From: Leishmania infantum JPCM5
Taxonomy: Eukaryota > Euglenozoa > Kinetoplastea > Trypanosomatida > Trypanosomatidae
DNA: 64,000 nucleotides
NCBI RefSeq assembly: GCF_000002875.2
Contig: NC_009392.2
Span: 310,001 to 374,000 of the forward strand
Direction of reading: 5' to 3'
Numbering within the stretch: the stretch's first letter is position 1; every line of letters starts with the position of its first letter. Both the position numbers and the translations under genes were made by a program. Shown one piece after another: positions 52,401 to 62,032 of this stretch. A model generated the notes under the pieces. The model searched no databases. It was not told the DNA's origin and saw nothing but the letters and a program-made list of their open reading frames with translations.

Positions 52401-55400
52401 AGGCCGAGTGCGAGCTGCTGCTGCTGGTGGTAGCACTCTTGGAGTTGCTGCATTTGCTGTCGAAGAGGAAGCACTAGCATGCACGGTGCAAGCCGGTGCT
52501 GACGCAGAATCACGGCTCGAACTCACCTGCCGCTCACGCTTGCGGGGAGCCGGCAAGTGAGGGGAAGGCACTGCAGCAGCAGTAGCAGCATCGTGGCCCA
52601 AAGAAGCATTGACGGTTGATGGTGCCTGCCGCACCGGCCCTGCCATCTCTGCCCCCTGCTGTGCTTGGGTAGCCTTCTTCGCTGTGGCGTGCTGTTTGTA
52701 AGGCAGCTGCAGCGTCGCCTCAGGAATGCACCGCAGCTTCAACGAGTAGGGCCAGTACTCCACAACGTCCTCTGCCGAGGAACTACTCGAGTTCGACACG
52801 CTTGGCTTTGCGCGCTGCGCGCGCACCGCACTACCGCTGCTGGAAGCCTCCGTGGAGATAGCAGCCCCTGCTGCTGTGCCGCTACGAGCTGCGCGATCCT
52901 CAGTGGCGTTACCAGCACCACCAGCTCTTTGCGTCAGCGCTGTCGCCCCCACAATAGGAAAGAGGGAAGGCGCGAGGTGGTGTAGATGATAGCGATGAAC
53001 GAGCGCCGTCGGGAAGGCTGTGAAGTGCCGCTGCACATAGCTGGTGAACAGCTGCCATGTCTTGTACCGTGGCAGTTCTGCCTCCGGAGGGGTCCCGTGC
53101 GGCAGCGGCGGCGGCGGGCGGCACCTGTGCGCCTCCCCGATCCACGCAGAGTCGCTCTCGCACTCCCCCCTCTCGCCCATCTCCGCGTCACCATCAGCAG
53201 TGTCGGCCATGTCGTCAAGAGTGAAAGAGAGCGACGGGGCCAGCGATAGCTGCACCGCTGAAAGAGATTTAGAAGAGTCCTGTCGCGGCGGCGAAGATAC
53301 GTTCTTAACCACGACCGCGTCACCACCCGCCTCGACCCTCGCCGCCACCGCCTCTTCTTCGCCGTGATCCGCTGCGGCGCAGACGCGCTGATGATGAAGC
53401 GGATCGTGCTGGCCAGCTACATCCGCGAATATGTACGCGTTGTAGGCGGCGTAGACGCCGGGTGCGCCAGCTTCGCGGTGTAACGACGGCGGCAGTGTCT
53501 TCGGCCGCGCCTGAGCCCTGTCCTCACGCACGAATGGCGAATGGAGCAGCGCGTTGTGGCGGCAGCGACGCTCAAATTGAGCAAAGTACGACGTGGGCTG
53601 CACGTGCACGACGTGTCGCACAGCGAGCTGACGCGGTCGTCGCCTCAGACGTGGCTCCTGCGAATGAGGTGGAGCTGCCGCCGTCCCCTCGCCCACCTTA
53701 TCGTCCTCTTCGTAGTAGTACGCGAGGTGAGGAAAGTACTCGCGCAGCAGCCGCTGCAGCACCCCATCGCTATGCTCCCCTACCGCAGCGTTGCAGCAGG
53801 TATTGTCGTCCTCCTCAGCTTCCCTGCACGCGGCAGCAGAGCTCCTCGAAGGGGATTCCCCATCGCCACCGACGGAGCTGCCTAAGAGCCGTGCGACTGC
53901 CTCTCGTACATCCTCAGGTCGATCACCGTCCAGCACAAGCGAGATGTATGCGTGCCTCGTTGCCGCGGTGGGCCGCATCACCTGATGAGGGTGCACCCAG
54001 CGTTGCGTTGGGGTGGGTAATTGGTCGTTGGTGTGCCCAAAGGCAACGGTGGCATTCTGCGAGGGCGGCATGGATGCGGCGGACGTGTCCGCCACCCCCG
54101 CATCCGTGTCTGCCTGCACAGACATCCCCAGCTTGAGCTGGCCGTACTTGGGGCCCGAGCGGACACCTAGCGCGCGCGCCTTGGCGGCGTCGAAGCTCGG
54201 CCCTGGCGCCACAATGATCGCGTAGCCGAAGACGACATCATGGCTCGTTGGGGCCGTGAAGGACATCGTCGACCCTGCCGTATCTGTGTCTGCCCTTTGG
54301 TCCGCTCTCTCGATATGCCCTGCAAAGTACGCGTGACGCAGCTGATGACGCTGCTGCTCGTCTTCCGGCATGGCGGACGGAGACGTCGGCTGTAAAAGGC
54401 TCATCCTCGCATCGCCCGCAGCGGCTGCAGCTGTGGCGGCGCTCTCGCTCTCGCCACCTCTGCGGCCACCCGATACGCGAAACGTCACAAGCAGACTCTG
54501 CGGGCTGAGCGGCAGTGTTGCATGAATGAAAGGCGACAGCCCCGTCAGCGGCCTGCCCGGTTGCGCGCCACGTGATGCTGTCGGCTCCCCCACCGTTTCC
54601 ACAAAGTGCAGCTGGTTGTTCCCTGCGATTGCAGCCGCGCTCGTGGCGTCGACACTGTGGCCGCTGACGGCAGCTTGATCCATCGCATGTCGTACCAATC
54701 CGTGGAGCTGCCGGAAGACCATGGGTCGGTACTGGAAGTAGTGGAAGCGTAGAGCCGTCAGGAAGCCGCGCAGACCAGCCGACGACAGTGGCGACGGCAG
54801 CTGTGCTCCTGGCGCAGCAACCGCTGAACCTCCCGTTGATGAAGTCGCCGCTGAGTCGCCAGCACACGGAGATCCGCAAGCGTGCGCATAAGCCTGCTCA
54901 CTGTTGGAGTTGTGGGGCTCGCTACCACCATCGCCGTTGCGCGTGCCAGCCCGCGCGACGCCCTCCATATGAGCGGGCTGCGGTGGATCGTCCAGAGCCG
55001 CACTTGGGCCGAAGAATGTGGCATGTCGTGCACCGGCATCGTTGATGGTGAAGAGCATGCCAGGCAACCCCATCACAGCTGACGCCGCGCCGACAGGCAT
55101 CTCTAACGCCGTCGTGTCTGCGGGAGCGTCGACGGCGTCTGCTGATGCGCTGCCGTGCTGCTCATCTTCGACGGAGCTGGCGACATTGCCCGACGGAAGC
55201 GGATACACGGCAGTCTTCGAGCTGCTCCACCGCGTGAAGAAGAAGCCTCGCACCTTCTTGAGCTTGATGTTCGCCTCCGAGCTAAACCGTTGTGTACCCT
55301 CTGGACAGTTGAAGAAAATGTAGCCCTCGCTGCCACTGAAGCCGGTGTCTGCCGTCACGTGCGGCGTTGACGCCGTTGCTACCGCTGATGGTGACACGGA

Positions 55401-55793
55401 TGGTGAAGGTGGCTGTGGGTGTAGGAGTTTGGCCGTGTGGAATGGACCAGCTCGCGGCCACGTTGGTCGCTTCGCCGTGAGGTACGAGGACCAGTTCCAC
55501 GACGAGGGCACTGCAGGCTCGGCTACCTCACCAGTCGGGGAGAACTGGTGAAGTGTTTCGTGAGCACTTGCATTCACCGATGGCACAAGCGTAGGAGCGG
55601 GAACGGTCGCTTCGGCATCAACAACATAGCTGTGCCTTGAGGCTGGCGGCACCCCCCCTGTAGGGGGGCCCGACCCCGTTGCAGAGGAAAGGGTAGACGC
55701 ATGCAGAGCAGGATGATCAAGCGGGCCGTAGTAGCAGCATCCACCGTACCCGTTCGGCGTGTCAGAGCCAAGTAACTGAATGTAATGCAGCAT
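49428..55793 (-). CDS. tRNase Z, long form (ELAC2-like), very large
   Basis: The 2121-residue protein is a long-form tRNase Z, the metallo-beta-lactamase endonuclease that removes 3' trailers from precursor tRNAs. The catalytic half starts near 1225 with FLGTGSAVPSKYRNVSGTFL. It has the zinc motif HAHADH with His1462, His1464, Asp1466 and His1467, then SGDTR with Asp1763, HEATFGPGFEGEAVRKKHST, and NHFSQRYPKLP with His1896. The N-terminal half contains the degenerate lactamase-like start (MLHYIQLLGSDTPNGYGG, FFNCPEGTQRFSSE) typical of long forms. The protein is more than twice the usual 800-900 residues, because of Ala/Ser/Gly/His-rich inserts in both halves. The ATG at 55793 begins the conserved start. 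Nuclear, mitochondrial or both is not clear. Confidence 0.94.
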   Translation of the reverse strand: MLHYIQLLGSDTPNGYGGCCYYGPLDHPALHASTLSSATGSGPPTGGVPPASRHSYVVDAEATVPAPTLVPSVNASAHETLHQFSPTGEVAEPAVPSSWNWSSYLTAKRPTWPRAGPFHTAKLLHPQPPSPSVSPSAVATASTPHVTADTGFSGSEGYIFFNCPEGTQRFSSEANIKLKKVRGFFFTRWSSSKTAVYPLPSGNVASSVEDEQHGSASADAVDAPADTTALEMPVGAASAVMGLPGMLFTINDAGARHATFFGPSAALDDPPQPAHMEGVARAGTRNGDGGSEPHNSNSEQAYAHACGSPCAGDSAATSSTGGSAVAAPGAQLPSPLSSAGLRGFLTALRFHYFQYRPMVFRQLHGLVRHAMDQAAVSGHSVDATSAAAIAGNNQLHFVETVGEPTASRGAQPGRPLTGLSPFIHATLPLSPQSLLVTFRVSGGRRGGESESAATAAAAAGDARMSLLQPTSPSAMPEDEQQRHQLRHAYFAGHIERADQRADTDTAGSTMSFTAPTSHDVVFGYAIIVAPGPSFDAAKARALGVRSGPKYGQLKLGMSVQADTDAGVADTSAASMPPSQNATVAFGHTNDQLPTPTQRWVHPHQVMRPTAATRHAYISLVLDGDRPEDVREAVARLLGSSVGGDGESPSRSSAAACREAEEDDNTCCNAAVGEHSDGVLQRLLREYFPHLAYYYEEDDKVGEGTAAAPPHSQEPRLRRRPRQLAVRHVVHVQPTSYFAQFERRCRHNALLHSPFVREDRAQARPKTLPPSLHREAGAPGVYAAYNAYIFADVAGQHDPLHHQRVCAAADHGEEEAVAARVEAGGDAVVVKNVSSPPRQDSSKSLSAVQLSLAPSLSFTLDDMADTADGDAEMGERGECESDSAWIGEAHRCRPPPPLPHGTPPEAELPRYKTWQLFTSYVQRHFTAFPTALVHRYHLHHLAPSLFPIVGATALTQRAGGAGNATEDRAARSGTAAGAAISTEASSSGSAVRAQRAKPSVSNSSSSSAEDVVEYWPYSLKLRCIPEATLQLPYKQHATAKKATQAQQGAEMAGPVRQAPSTVNASLGHDAATAAAVPSPHLPAPRKRERQVSSSRDSASAPACTVHASASSSTANAATPRVLPPAAAARTRPPSAPPRRAAVVDGVASLLPYPTPASALALLSTAFLRSLRTSSVVAAAAAVAAAGEVPATPSTPTESRVDRHGGFAASQQRVDVPSTGMGCMGGGALGFLGTGSAVPSKYRNVSGTFLELHLPAYCFPGGDCPVKPLLHDDDSAHASGAAAVVAEDTPSATFARPPAGEATCARREGDAVLGFGSSDSSTCSRGPATASIDGSQKIVPRRCSSAPLTMGSQQLRRGVVILDFGEGSAGQLASLCGRVRGGSACSQRPPSCSLTASPMHATLDGHRVNGRDRREGAGDHAEDAETYTSSPHAASAEDATEFEDDADVRLRQFVLDIVLVFISHAHADHHLGLMSLLTLRHEYLQRGPSALPPAPKLLIVCPTEVYAFMMDAWGSTPPYTTWLHEECVFDLMPPSFSGLRREGRWPDALAAEEGDAAPHGRQEKLQAATAVADNNVPDSADGTERDQDAVGDGGVDSRRAASFTHRFRHDRHALHASNNQPEQQHVVPMPLLQAHLTMWNQAIAVGIRHHQRQPPSDSPLPSSSEPLAGTSMKAAAASVKGNIWWDAEVITVDHPANAHALLLRFPFCSLMKEQGMHGVCGEAAEDGGPRTANPDAAEAATGRQRSQEPLSRVPDSSRVLLFSGDTRPSSFLVERSWAFATSAPSRLPRCADYTELTIQDGVVPDEADSGSALEGGRAALVAKANASGSMDRIREAALPRLPTSTSPSSLSSPVFILLHEATFGPGFEGEAVRKKHSTLPEALRIGVAVRAEFIVLNHFSQRYPKLPGLSEEQLGGRSADLVCQRRTRASAAVAATSAVTAAETQNPADHVSGGLASASAPRSSSPGEQQGLAGKALSKALRQESGRSKWERDAEQTADASRPLPPPHIATDDAAASPYANMSFAFDLMFVSFSDMQRGLVPRLTPTLVRLLEEYDSWGSGTTQRMRSGGGGGDGSGGRPQKQQQQQRKSPATPSTTASSAPAGIDSNTSGAAAQRAAYDESA

Positions 55794-57087
55794 GAGCTGG
55801 TTGTGTAGATGGGGAGGGAGAGCGAGGGGTTTTCGTCGTAGCGGCGGTGCTGGTGATACTTCTCACTACCAAGAAGGGTAGGGACGGGGGGAGGGAAAGT
55901 CGTGTGGGTGCAGCTTCTGCCTACGAGCGACACAACGGAAGCACCGCCTCTGTCTGCTTGTCGCTCTGCTTGCTCGTTTGGTGGTCTGCCTGCGTCCTTT
56001 TCTCTGTGATGCGTTGCCTGCACGGGCATTCCGTTGAAGCACACACACACACACACAGCACCGCACAGCACAAGACTTGCCTCAGAGAGCAACGGAGAGG
56101 AACATGTAGAGAGGACACACCACGTGTAGAGAGAGGGAGGAAGGGGGAGTGAAGAAAGAAATACATGCACATACAGTGTACATATGTAGGTAGATATATA
56201 TATATATATACGGTGTATCATATACGTATATATGTGCGTTGGATGGATGCAGCACACACACACACGTGGCGAGAGAAGGAGTGAGGGAGGGGAGTGGAAA
56301 CTCTACAGCACCACTACAACGCATATGGAAGGGGAAGAGGGGAGGAGGGGTGGTGGTGGTGGTGGCGAGGGAACAGATTGGCGCGGCCTATACGGATGGC
56401 ACTGTCACGAAACGTCCTCAGCGACACGCACAGACTGGCAGGCGCGCAGTCGTCTCAGGCTGTCCCTCCCTCCATCACCACCGTCACCATCACCCCTCCG
56501 CCCCCTCGCTCCCGGGGAGGAGCGCTACCGCCTCTACAGAGCCCCTGCACCACTACGGGGCGCGCCAAGGGAGGTGGATAAGCAACGGTGCAGGCAACAG
56601 AGAACAAACTTTAAAGAGGCAAGCAAAGACGCATCCACCACACACGCGCAAGCCGCACCTTCGCCCCACTCCCGAGAGAGCGTGTCGCCCATGTCGTGGC
56701 ACTAGATTTTCTGTGTTCATTGTCCTTCGCGCCCTCGCCAGCTACTGTGAGCGCAGACCAACAGAATCACGATCATCGTCAGACCCATCCACGCGCGGAC
56801 AGCGATGTAACAGAAACTACGTCCGAAGCAGAGCTTGCGATATACGCGGCCCGGGCGCAAGCACGCACACGCACGAGAGGAAGAAAGGTTCGCGAGCGCT
56901 TCGAATAGAGGTTGAACCAGATTGGATCACTGCCATCGCCGCCTATAAGAGCACTCCCCTCATCCATCACGAAGCAACAGAGAGGGGAAGGCTGAGGAAG
57001 CGCGGATCGACGCCGTGAGAGGGAAGACGAAGCGGCAACGCTGCAACGCCCCAAAACCTGCAGCATCGCCTCTGCCTGCCCGCGTCG
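55794..57087 (-). other. Intergenic region upstream of tRNase Z
   Basis: No gene is supported. CA runs lie at 56040-56057 and 56253-56266, and TA runs at 56195-56211. + strand purine tracts at 56130-56160 and 56270-56370 give pyrimidine tracts on the coding strand. Confidence 0.5.
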
Positions 57088-57702
57088 CTACTTCTTTTCC
57101 GCATTCGCCGAGCCGCTGTCTTCACTGGCACCCGCCGAAGATGCCGAGGGCGGAGCAGCAGCATCCGCTACCGCGCCAGTCGCCTTGCCGTCGCCATCCG
57201 CCTCCGCCACTTTGCCCGCTAGGCCCTCACTCAGTAACGACTCAGCGTTCATTGTCACCCATGACGGCAGCATCAGCTCCACACCGGCCACCAACCGTGG
57301 CAGCAACATCATCTTCAAGCCTAATGTAAACAAGCGAAACGCGGCCTCCTGCGGAATGCGAGGGACTTCGCGGGTGAGCATGATAAGCGCCTGCGCCTGC
57401 CGGTCCCATGCGGGGTAGTACGACCGCGATGCCCCGCCACGGTAGAAGTCGCGGCGAGCGGACCAGAAAGCCTGTTCATCGCCGTGCACTGCCTCGGCAT
57501 CGATGAGGCGCGGGCACTGCCCCGGGTCGCTCTTGTACGTTGCAAAGTACGTCGGCGTGTAGTCGACCGCAACAGCCGAGCGCCGCTGGTGCGTGCGGCC
57601 ACCACGGCGGGTGAGATAGTCGCGATGGATGATACGGAGACGCGGGGAGACGAGGCGGCTGACCTTCGCCATAGCCGTGGCCGCGGCGCCTCGAGAGGAC
57701 AT
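57088..57702 (-). CDS. Conserved hypothetical protein, possibly mitochondrial
   Basis: The 204-residue product is not recognised. Its N-terminus (MSSRGAAATAMAKVSRLVSP) is basic, Ala/Ser-rich and free of acidic residues up to about residue 27, which fits a mitochondrial import signal. The middle, about 45-135, is a compact-looking domain rich in Tyr, Arg and Asp (YTPTYFATYKSDPGQCPRL, ARRDFYRGGASRSYYPAWDR). It is followed by a hydrophobic-amphipathic segment (FRLFTLGLKMMLLPRLVAGV) and an Ala/Ser/Gly-rich acidic tail ending NAEKK. The ATG at 57702 is the first in the coding-like region; the in-frame ATG at codon 11 is an alternative. Codon use is like its neighbours. A subunit of a mitochondrial complex is conceivable, but nothing shows it. 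Confidence 0.72.
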   Translation of the reverse strand: MSSRGAAATAMAKVSRLVSPRLRIIHRDYLTRRGGRTHQRRSAVAVDYTPTYFATYKSDPGQCPRLIDAEAVHGDEQAFWSARRDFYRGGASRSYYPAWDRQAQALIMLTREVPRIPQEAAFRLFTLGLKMMLLPRLVAGVELMLPSWVTMNAESLLSEGLAGKVAEADGDGKATGAVADAAAPPSASSAGASEDSGSANAEKK

Positions 57703-58491
57703 CGGCACTCCTATGGCAAAACAACATGAGAGAACAACAGACGAGAAGGCATGGAGGGAGTGCTTAAAAGGGAGCGCGGAAGAGAAGAAAAGAAGGGCGG
57801 GCGGGCGGGCGGTCGACAAGAGGCATTTGCATCAGGAGACCGATCTTATTTTTGTTTTTCCGCGCGGATAACCTCCGCCAGGGTGCACGAGGCCGGCGCC
57901 GCTCTGCCCACCGGCCGGCCACACGCCCCATCGCCTGGTGCGTCCCCGCCCCTCGGGGGGCTCGGCCCCCACACCCACACACATCAGTGCGCCGTGTGAG
58001 GGCCAGGTCGGATACGCGCGGGTCACGTGGACGCCCTGCCCACCATATGGGTGATAAAGACCTACTCACAGCCGCAGGTCGCTCCGAGGCAGCGCCACCC
58101 AGGACCCCGCCGCCGACATCAGTGGCAGTAAGCCGCGCTCACCTCTCCACGTCGTAGGTGCTTGGCCCTGTCACTACCAGAAGCGGTTCGGCATTCGGCA
58201 GGGGATGCGGGGCTGCTTGGCGGCTCCCCACACCACCACTACCACCTAAACACACACAGAGATAGGGCAGACGGAGAAAGAGATGAAAGCCGAAGAAAAA
58301 AAATCCGAAGACCGTGAAAAGGAGGAGAGGCTGCGCTTCACAAAGTCACCGAGACGGTGATGTATAGTCAGATGGGGTGGGTGCGGGTGTGCGATGGACG
58401 TCACCGCGCACCGTCGAGGTGACTAAACAGCAAAAAAAAAAGGAAGGGCAAAAAACAAAGCCCAAGTACACGTATATAATATGTAATATAT
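57703..58491 (-). other. Intergenic region between the oxidoreductase relic and the 204-residue gene
   Basis: No gene is supported. An A run lies at 58432-58441. Confidence 0.5.
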
Positions 58492-59529
58492 TCATACATG
58501 CATAGCAGTCATCCGGCGGAACAGCTTCTCCGCGAGGGCAAAGTCCGGCGATAGTGCCTTGCCTGGCAGCCAGCGCGCCACGATACACCCGATCGGATCG
58601 CATACCTTGGCACTACGCCCGCACCCGCCCATGGCACAGAGCAGCCGCTTCCCATAGACACTCTGGATCAGCGACATCCCAACTACCGTCTCGTCACAGA
58701 TGTACCGAGCACCTTGGAAGTTGGCATGCACCGGCGTGTTCGCCGCCAGGGGCGAAGCGGTGTAGACCTCCGCCAGGCTCGCACCTAGTGCCTGCACACT
58801 CGGAGGCGTCGGTGAAAAGGTCTTCACTGTCTCGCACCACTCCATGGCCCGCTCTAGAACCTCCGCGCCGGCGTTCTTCACTCCGGTCAATCAGTTGAAG
58901 TTGTGGCTCATACTAATCGGCCAGCCCGCCCTGTGTGCCTAGTGCCGTGGCGGAAGGGCGTAGAAGTGGTCACCGCCAAGCACAGACGTGAAGATCACGC
59001 GAGTGAACTCGAGACTCGCCTGCGCATTCTCTTTCTGGTCAGCGTCCCCGTGAGGCAGCTGCAAACGAAGAAGGATCACGGCCACAGGCATCCGCGTCAG
59101 CCAGTCCGTCACGCGCACAGCACTCATCCTTCTCAGCGGCAGGCGCGGCAGCAGCAGCGGTCGCAACACCGTTCTTCAGCACGGCGACGAGGTCTAGGGC
59201 GGCGCAGATGTCGCCACAGTCAGCGGCAAACAGCGACCCATACAAACCTGCACGAAGTGTAGAGGTCGATCTCGGGCCTCGCCTCCGTCTCGCGGTGCGG
59301 CGGCACACACAAAGTCGTTCAGGTGAGCCCGTGAAATCGCCGGCTCTACTCGCCGGCAGATGCGCGCTTCATCAAAGTACTGGCCACACGCAAGCGGGTT
59401 ACAGTTGTTGTCCGGCCCCACAGCGGAAACGCACAGCGACAGCTAAAGGCACCGAGTGTGCGTCGACGCGGTGCTGGCACGCATGCCGGCATCCTCCGCA
59501 ATCACATCCGAGTCGTTGACGCTGGACAT
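58492..59529 (-). pseudogene. FAD-dependent oxidoreductase pseudogene (DAO / sarcosine oxidase-like)
   Basis: On the - strand an ATG at 59529 opens MSSVNDSDVIAEDAGMRAST, a damaged Rossmann FAD-binding start (DVIxxGAG type), and stops at 59443-59445. Further pieces follow in order: ADCGDICAALDLVAVLKNGV (about 59140-59240), recalling the YxDPxxLxxAL-xxGV part of the family; GGDHFYALPPRH ending in TAG at 58939-58941; AGWPISMSHNFN ending in TGA at 58891-58893; and a last open piece of 132 codons with DETVVGMSLIQSVYGKRLLC and GGCGRSAKVCDPIGCIVAR, matching the C-terminal glycine-rich FAD segment of these enzymes. From about 59169 down a single frame is kept, broken only by the two stops; earlier parts need shifts. 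The substrate of the ancestor is unknown. Confidence 0.72.
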
Positions 59530-62032
59530 GATGGTGGAGAGAGTAGGCGGCAAAAGGAGGGGTGTGTGTAGGTGTGTATCGCTGTGTGTGCAGCTCGGAG
59601 TGTTGCTGTGCAAGCAGTGCGTCGGCACAAGAAAAGTGCGGAGGTGATAAGTAGAGGGCGGGGAGGGTGGGCTGTCGTGAGCGGCGGTGTGGGTGTACCC
59701 GCTTCGCATCCGCATATGTGCATGGAGGAAAAGAAGAGCAGGAGCGGAAAGACGGTTCGGCGAAGGCGGGGAGGCGGAAAAGATGCGAGGGAGAGCAACA
59801 ACAGGCGCAGCAGAAGTGGGCCTGTCTATCAGGCGCACGAGAACTGGTCATTGTGTGAGGGGAGGGGAGGCCGTGAAAGAGCTCAGCGCCCACCCCCCGC
59901 CGCCGCCGTCGGCAAAGGGCGGCGCCAGCGCGCTTGAGAAGGCACGAAAAGGAAGGAAGGGTCAGCAGAGAACCTCCCGGAGAGAAACATCAGGTGCGAG
60001 AGCGCTCTGCCGAACGTTGCTCTGGCACACAGCGCTGTCGCAATGCTGAGAGGAGCATCTACATCGATCGCTGTAATGATGGCGATCATGCCGATGCGTG
60101 CGCAGGGAAGAGGGGAGAGCGGTTAGGCGGGCGCGCGCCGGGGCAACGCAAGAAACCTACAGCGCACAGGCACACGCTCATCTCCCCATCACCGCGTCAC
60201 CGCTCAGCTCTCGTGAAACGATAAGCGTGCAGCGCCCTTCCCTCTCTCTGTGTGTCTGTGCGTGGGTGCATGTGTGCGCACGCGCCTTCCATCCGTACAA
60301 GAAGGAAAGGGAGATCCCTCCCTTCTTGCTTTCCCTGCGGGTGCTGCTGATGCCGTTGTCGTTGTTGCAATGACCCCCGTTTTGATGAATGGTACATGAT
60401 GGCAAGAGTGTACAGAAGACGTATAGAAGCTCGCAAGCACTCACAGGGCGAACAGTATCGACTCGCCTCACCCACTCCACCCCCACCGCCCTTCCCTTCC
60501 CCTTCTACATGGTGGAGAAAAAGGAAACTAACAACGTCGTCTCGCTAGCCCCCTCGCTTGTGGGCAAGGCCCACACGCCCTACACGCACATAGAGAAGAG
60601 CAGATACGACTTCGCCGAATATACAGACATGATGCACGAGGACCAGACGCCCAACGCCACAAGCATCCACAACAGAGGTGTTGCTCAGCTGCAGCAGTGG
60701 GGCGCACGTGTGTATGTGGTCCCAAAAAGAGGTATGGGCGAGAGGGAGAGAGAGAGAGAGAGCAGCGTTGCATGGGTTCGAAACGGGTGGGCGAAGAAGG
60801 GAGAGGAAGTGGGCGGTGTGTGGTGGTGCATGGGAATGCGTGCATCGAACGGGTCGCACAAAGGAAGCAAGGAAACGGAGAGAGACGGGCATTGATGTCG
60901 ATGCGAAAAGATACGAGCGACGCGCACGCGCGCACAGGGATGCAACAAAAGACGACGACGCCGACGAGGGAGGGGTAAGATGACTTCAAATCCAACGATG
61001 TGTGTCATCGTCATGACGCAGACGCCACATGTTTGGTGACGACGAGTGAGCAGAGAAGAGCACGCATACACGCACGCACACACAGACACACGCAAGCACA
61101 CGCAGAGAGAGAGAGAGGGGGGCAGAGAGAAGCCAACGCGCAATGCACAAGTCGGGTCTGGGGCGTAAGTGGTCGCTGTCTGCGCGGCCGAAGACGTACA
61201 GAGGAAGAGGGGAGAGGGCAGGCAGTTCTAAGAACCCCATGCAAGTCGAACATGGATGGGAACCGGTGCCGACGTGTCTGTCGGTGATGGCGAGGGAGAG
61301 GGGGGAAGGGGAGAGGGGCGAAGCGTGGAGAAGAGAGTCAGCGTGAGGTCGGATGGATGCGACCGGCACTCCAACTCGCACAGAGACAGAGAGACAGAGT
61401 TGTGTATACGGAACATAGAAGAAGAAAGGCGAGGGAGGAGAGACGGATGTTAGTGGCGATGTTGGCAGGAGGCAGGTGCTTGCGAGAGTCGATCGGGCGT
61501 GCGCGCGCGGCAAAAAAGTGTTCGCGTGCACCGGTGAAGCGAACATGAAGAATATCTCGCGCGAAATACCAAAAGAAAAAGAGAGGGAAAGATCAGCGCA
61601 CATGTGCATGCCTATACATGCGAAGAGACGCGTCGACGTCAGCCCCTAATCCTGCGTGCATCTCCCTCCTGCTCGAATTTATGAGCGCAGGCGGGGGAGG
61701 CACGCACACGGTCGCAGGAAGGGAAGGGAGGGGGGACGAGGAGGTCTGCCTCTCGCCGGCAGTGGAGTACTAGAGAGAGGCATGGAAAGAGAAAGAGAGG
61801 GAGAGGGGGTGTGCAACAAGGCATGTCTTCGAAGAGAATACACACACGCGCACTGGCACGTGCCGAGGAGTCGCGGGACGCACGCACGCATGCATCAAGG
61901 ACACCATGCGGCGAAGTTGGGTATATACCTCATTCGTCTCCTACTTCGATGCACCCTCCTGCGTACGCCGCCCTCCATCGCCGCTTCTTTGTCCCGTCTT
62001 CGCTTGTCCGGGTGCACGGCAGAGAGGGGCCC
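59530..62032 (-). other. Long intergenic region upstream of the oxidoreductase relic
   Basis: No gene is supported in 2.5 kb. GA and CA repeats lie at 60741-60762 and 61070-61118. Purine-rich + strand DNA through 60960-61600 is pyrimidine-rich on the coding strand. Confidence 0.5.

Noticed and set aside
60389..60895. + strand frame with a more ordinary peptide (VEKKETNNVVSLAPSL)
   Set aside because: It soon runs into GA-repeat sequence, lies against the direction of transcription, and shows no family match.
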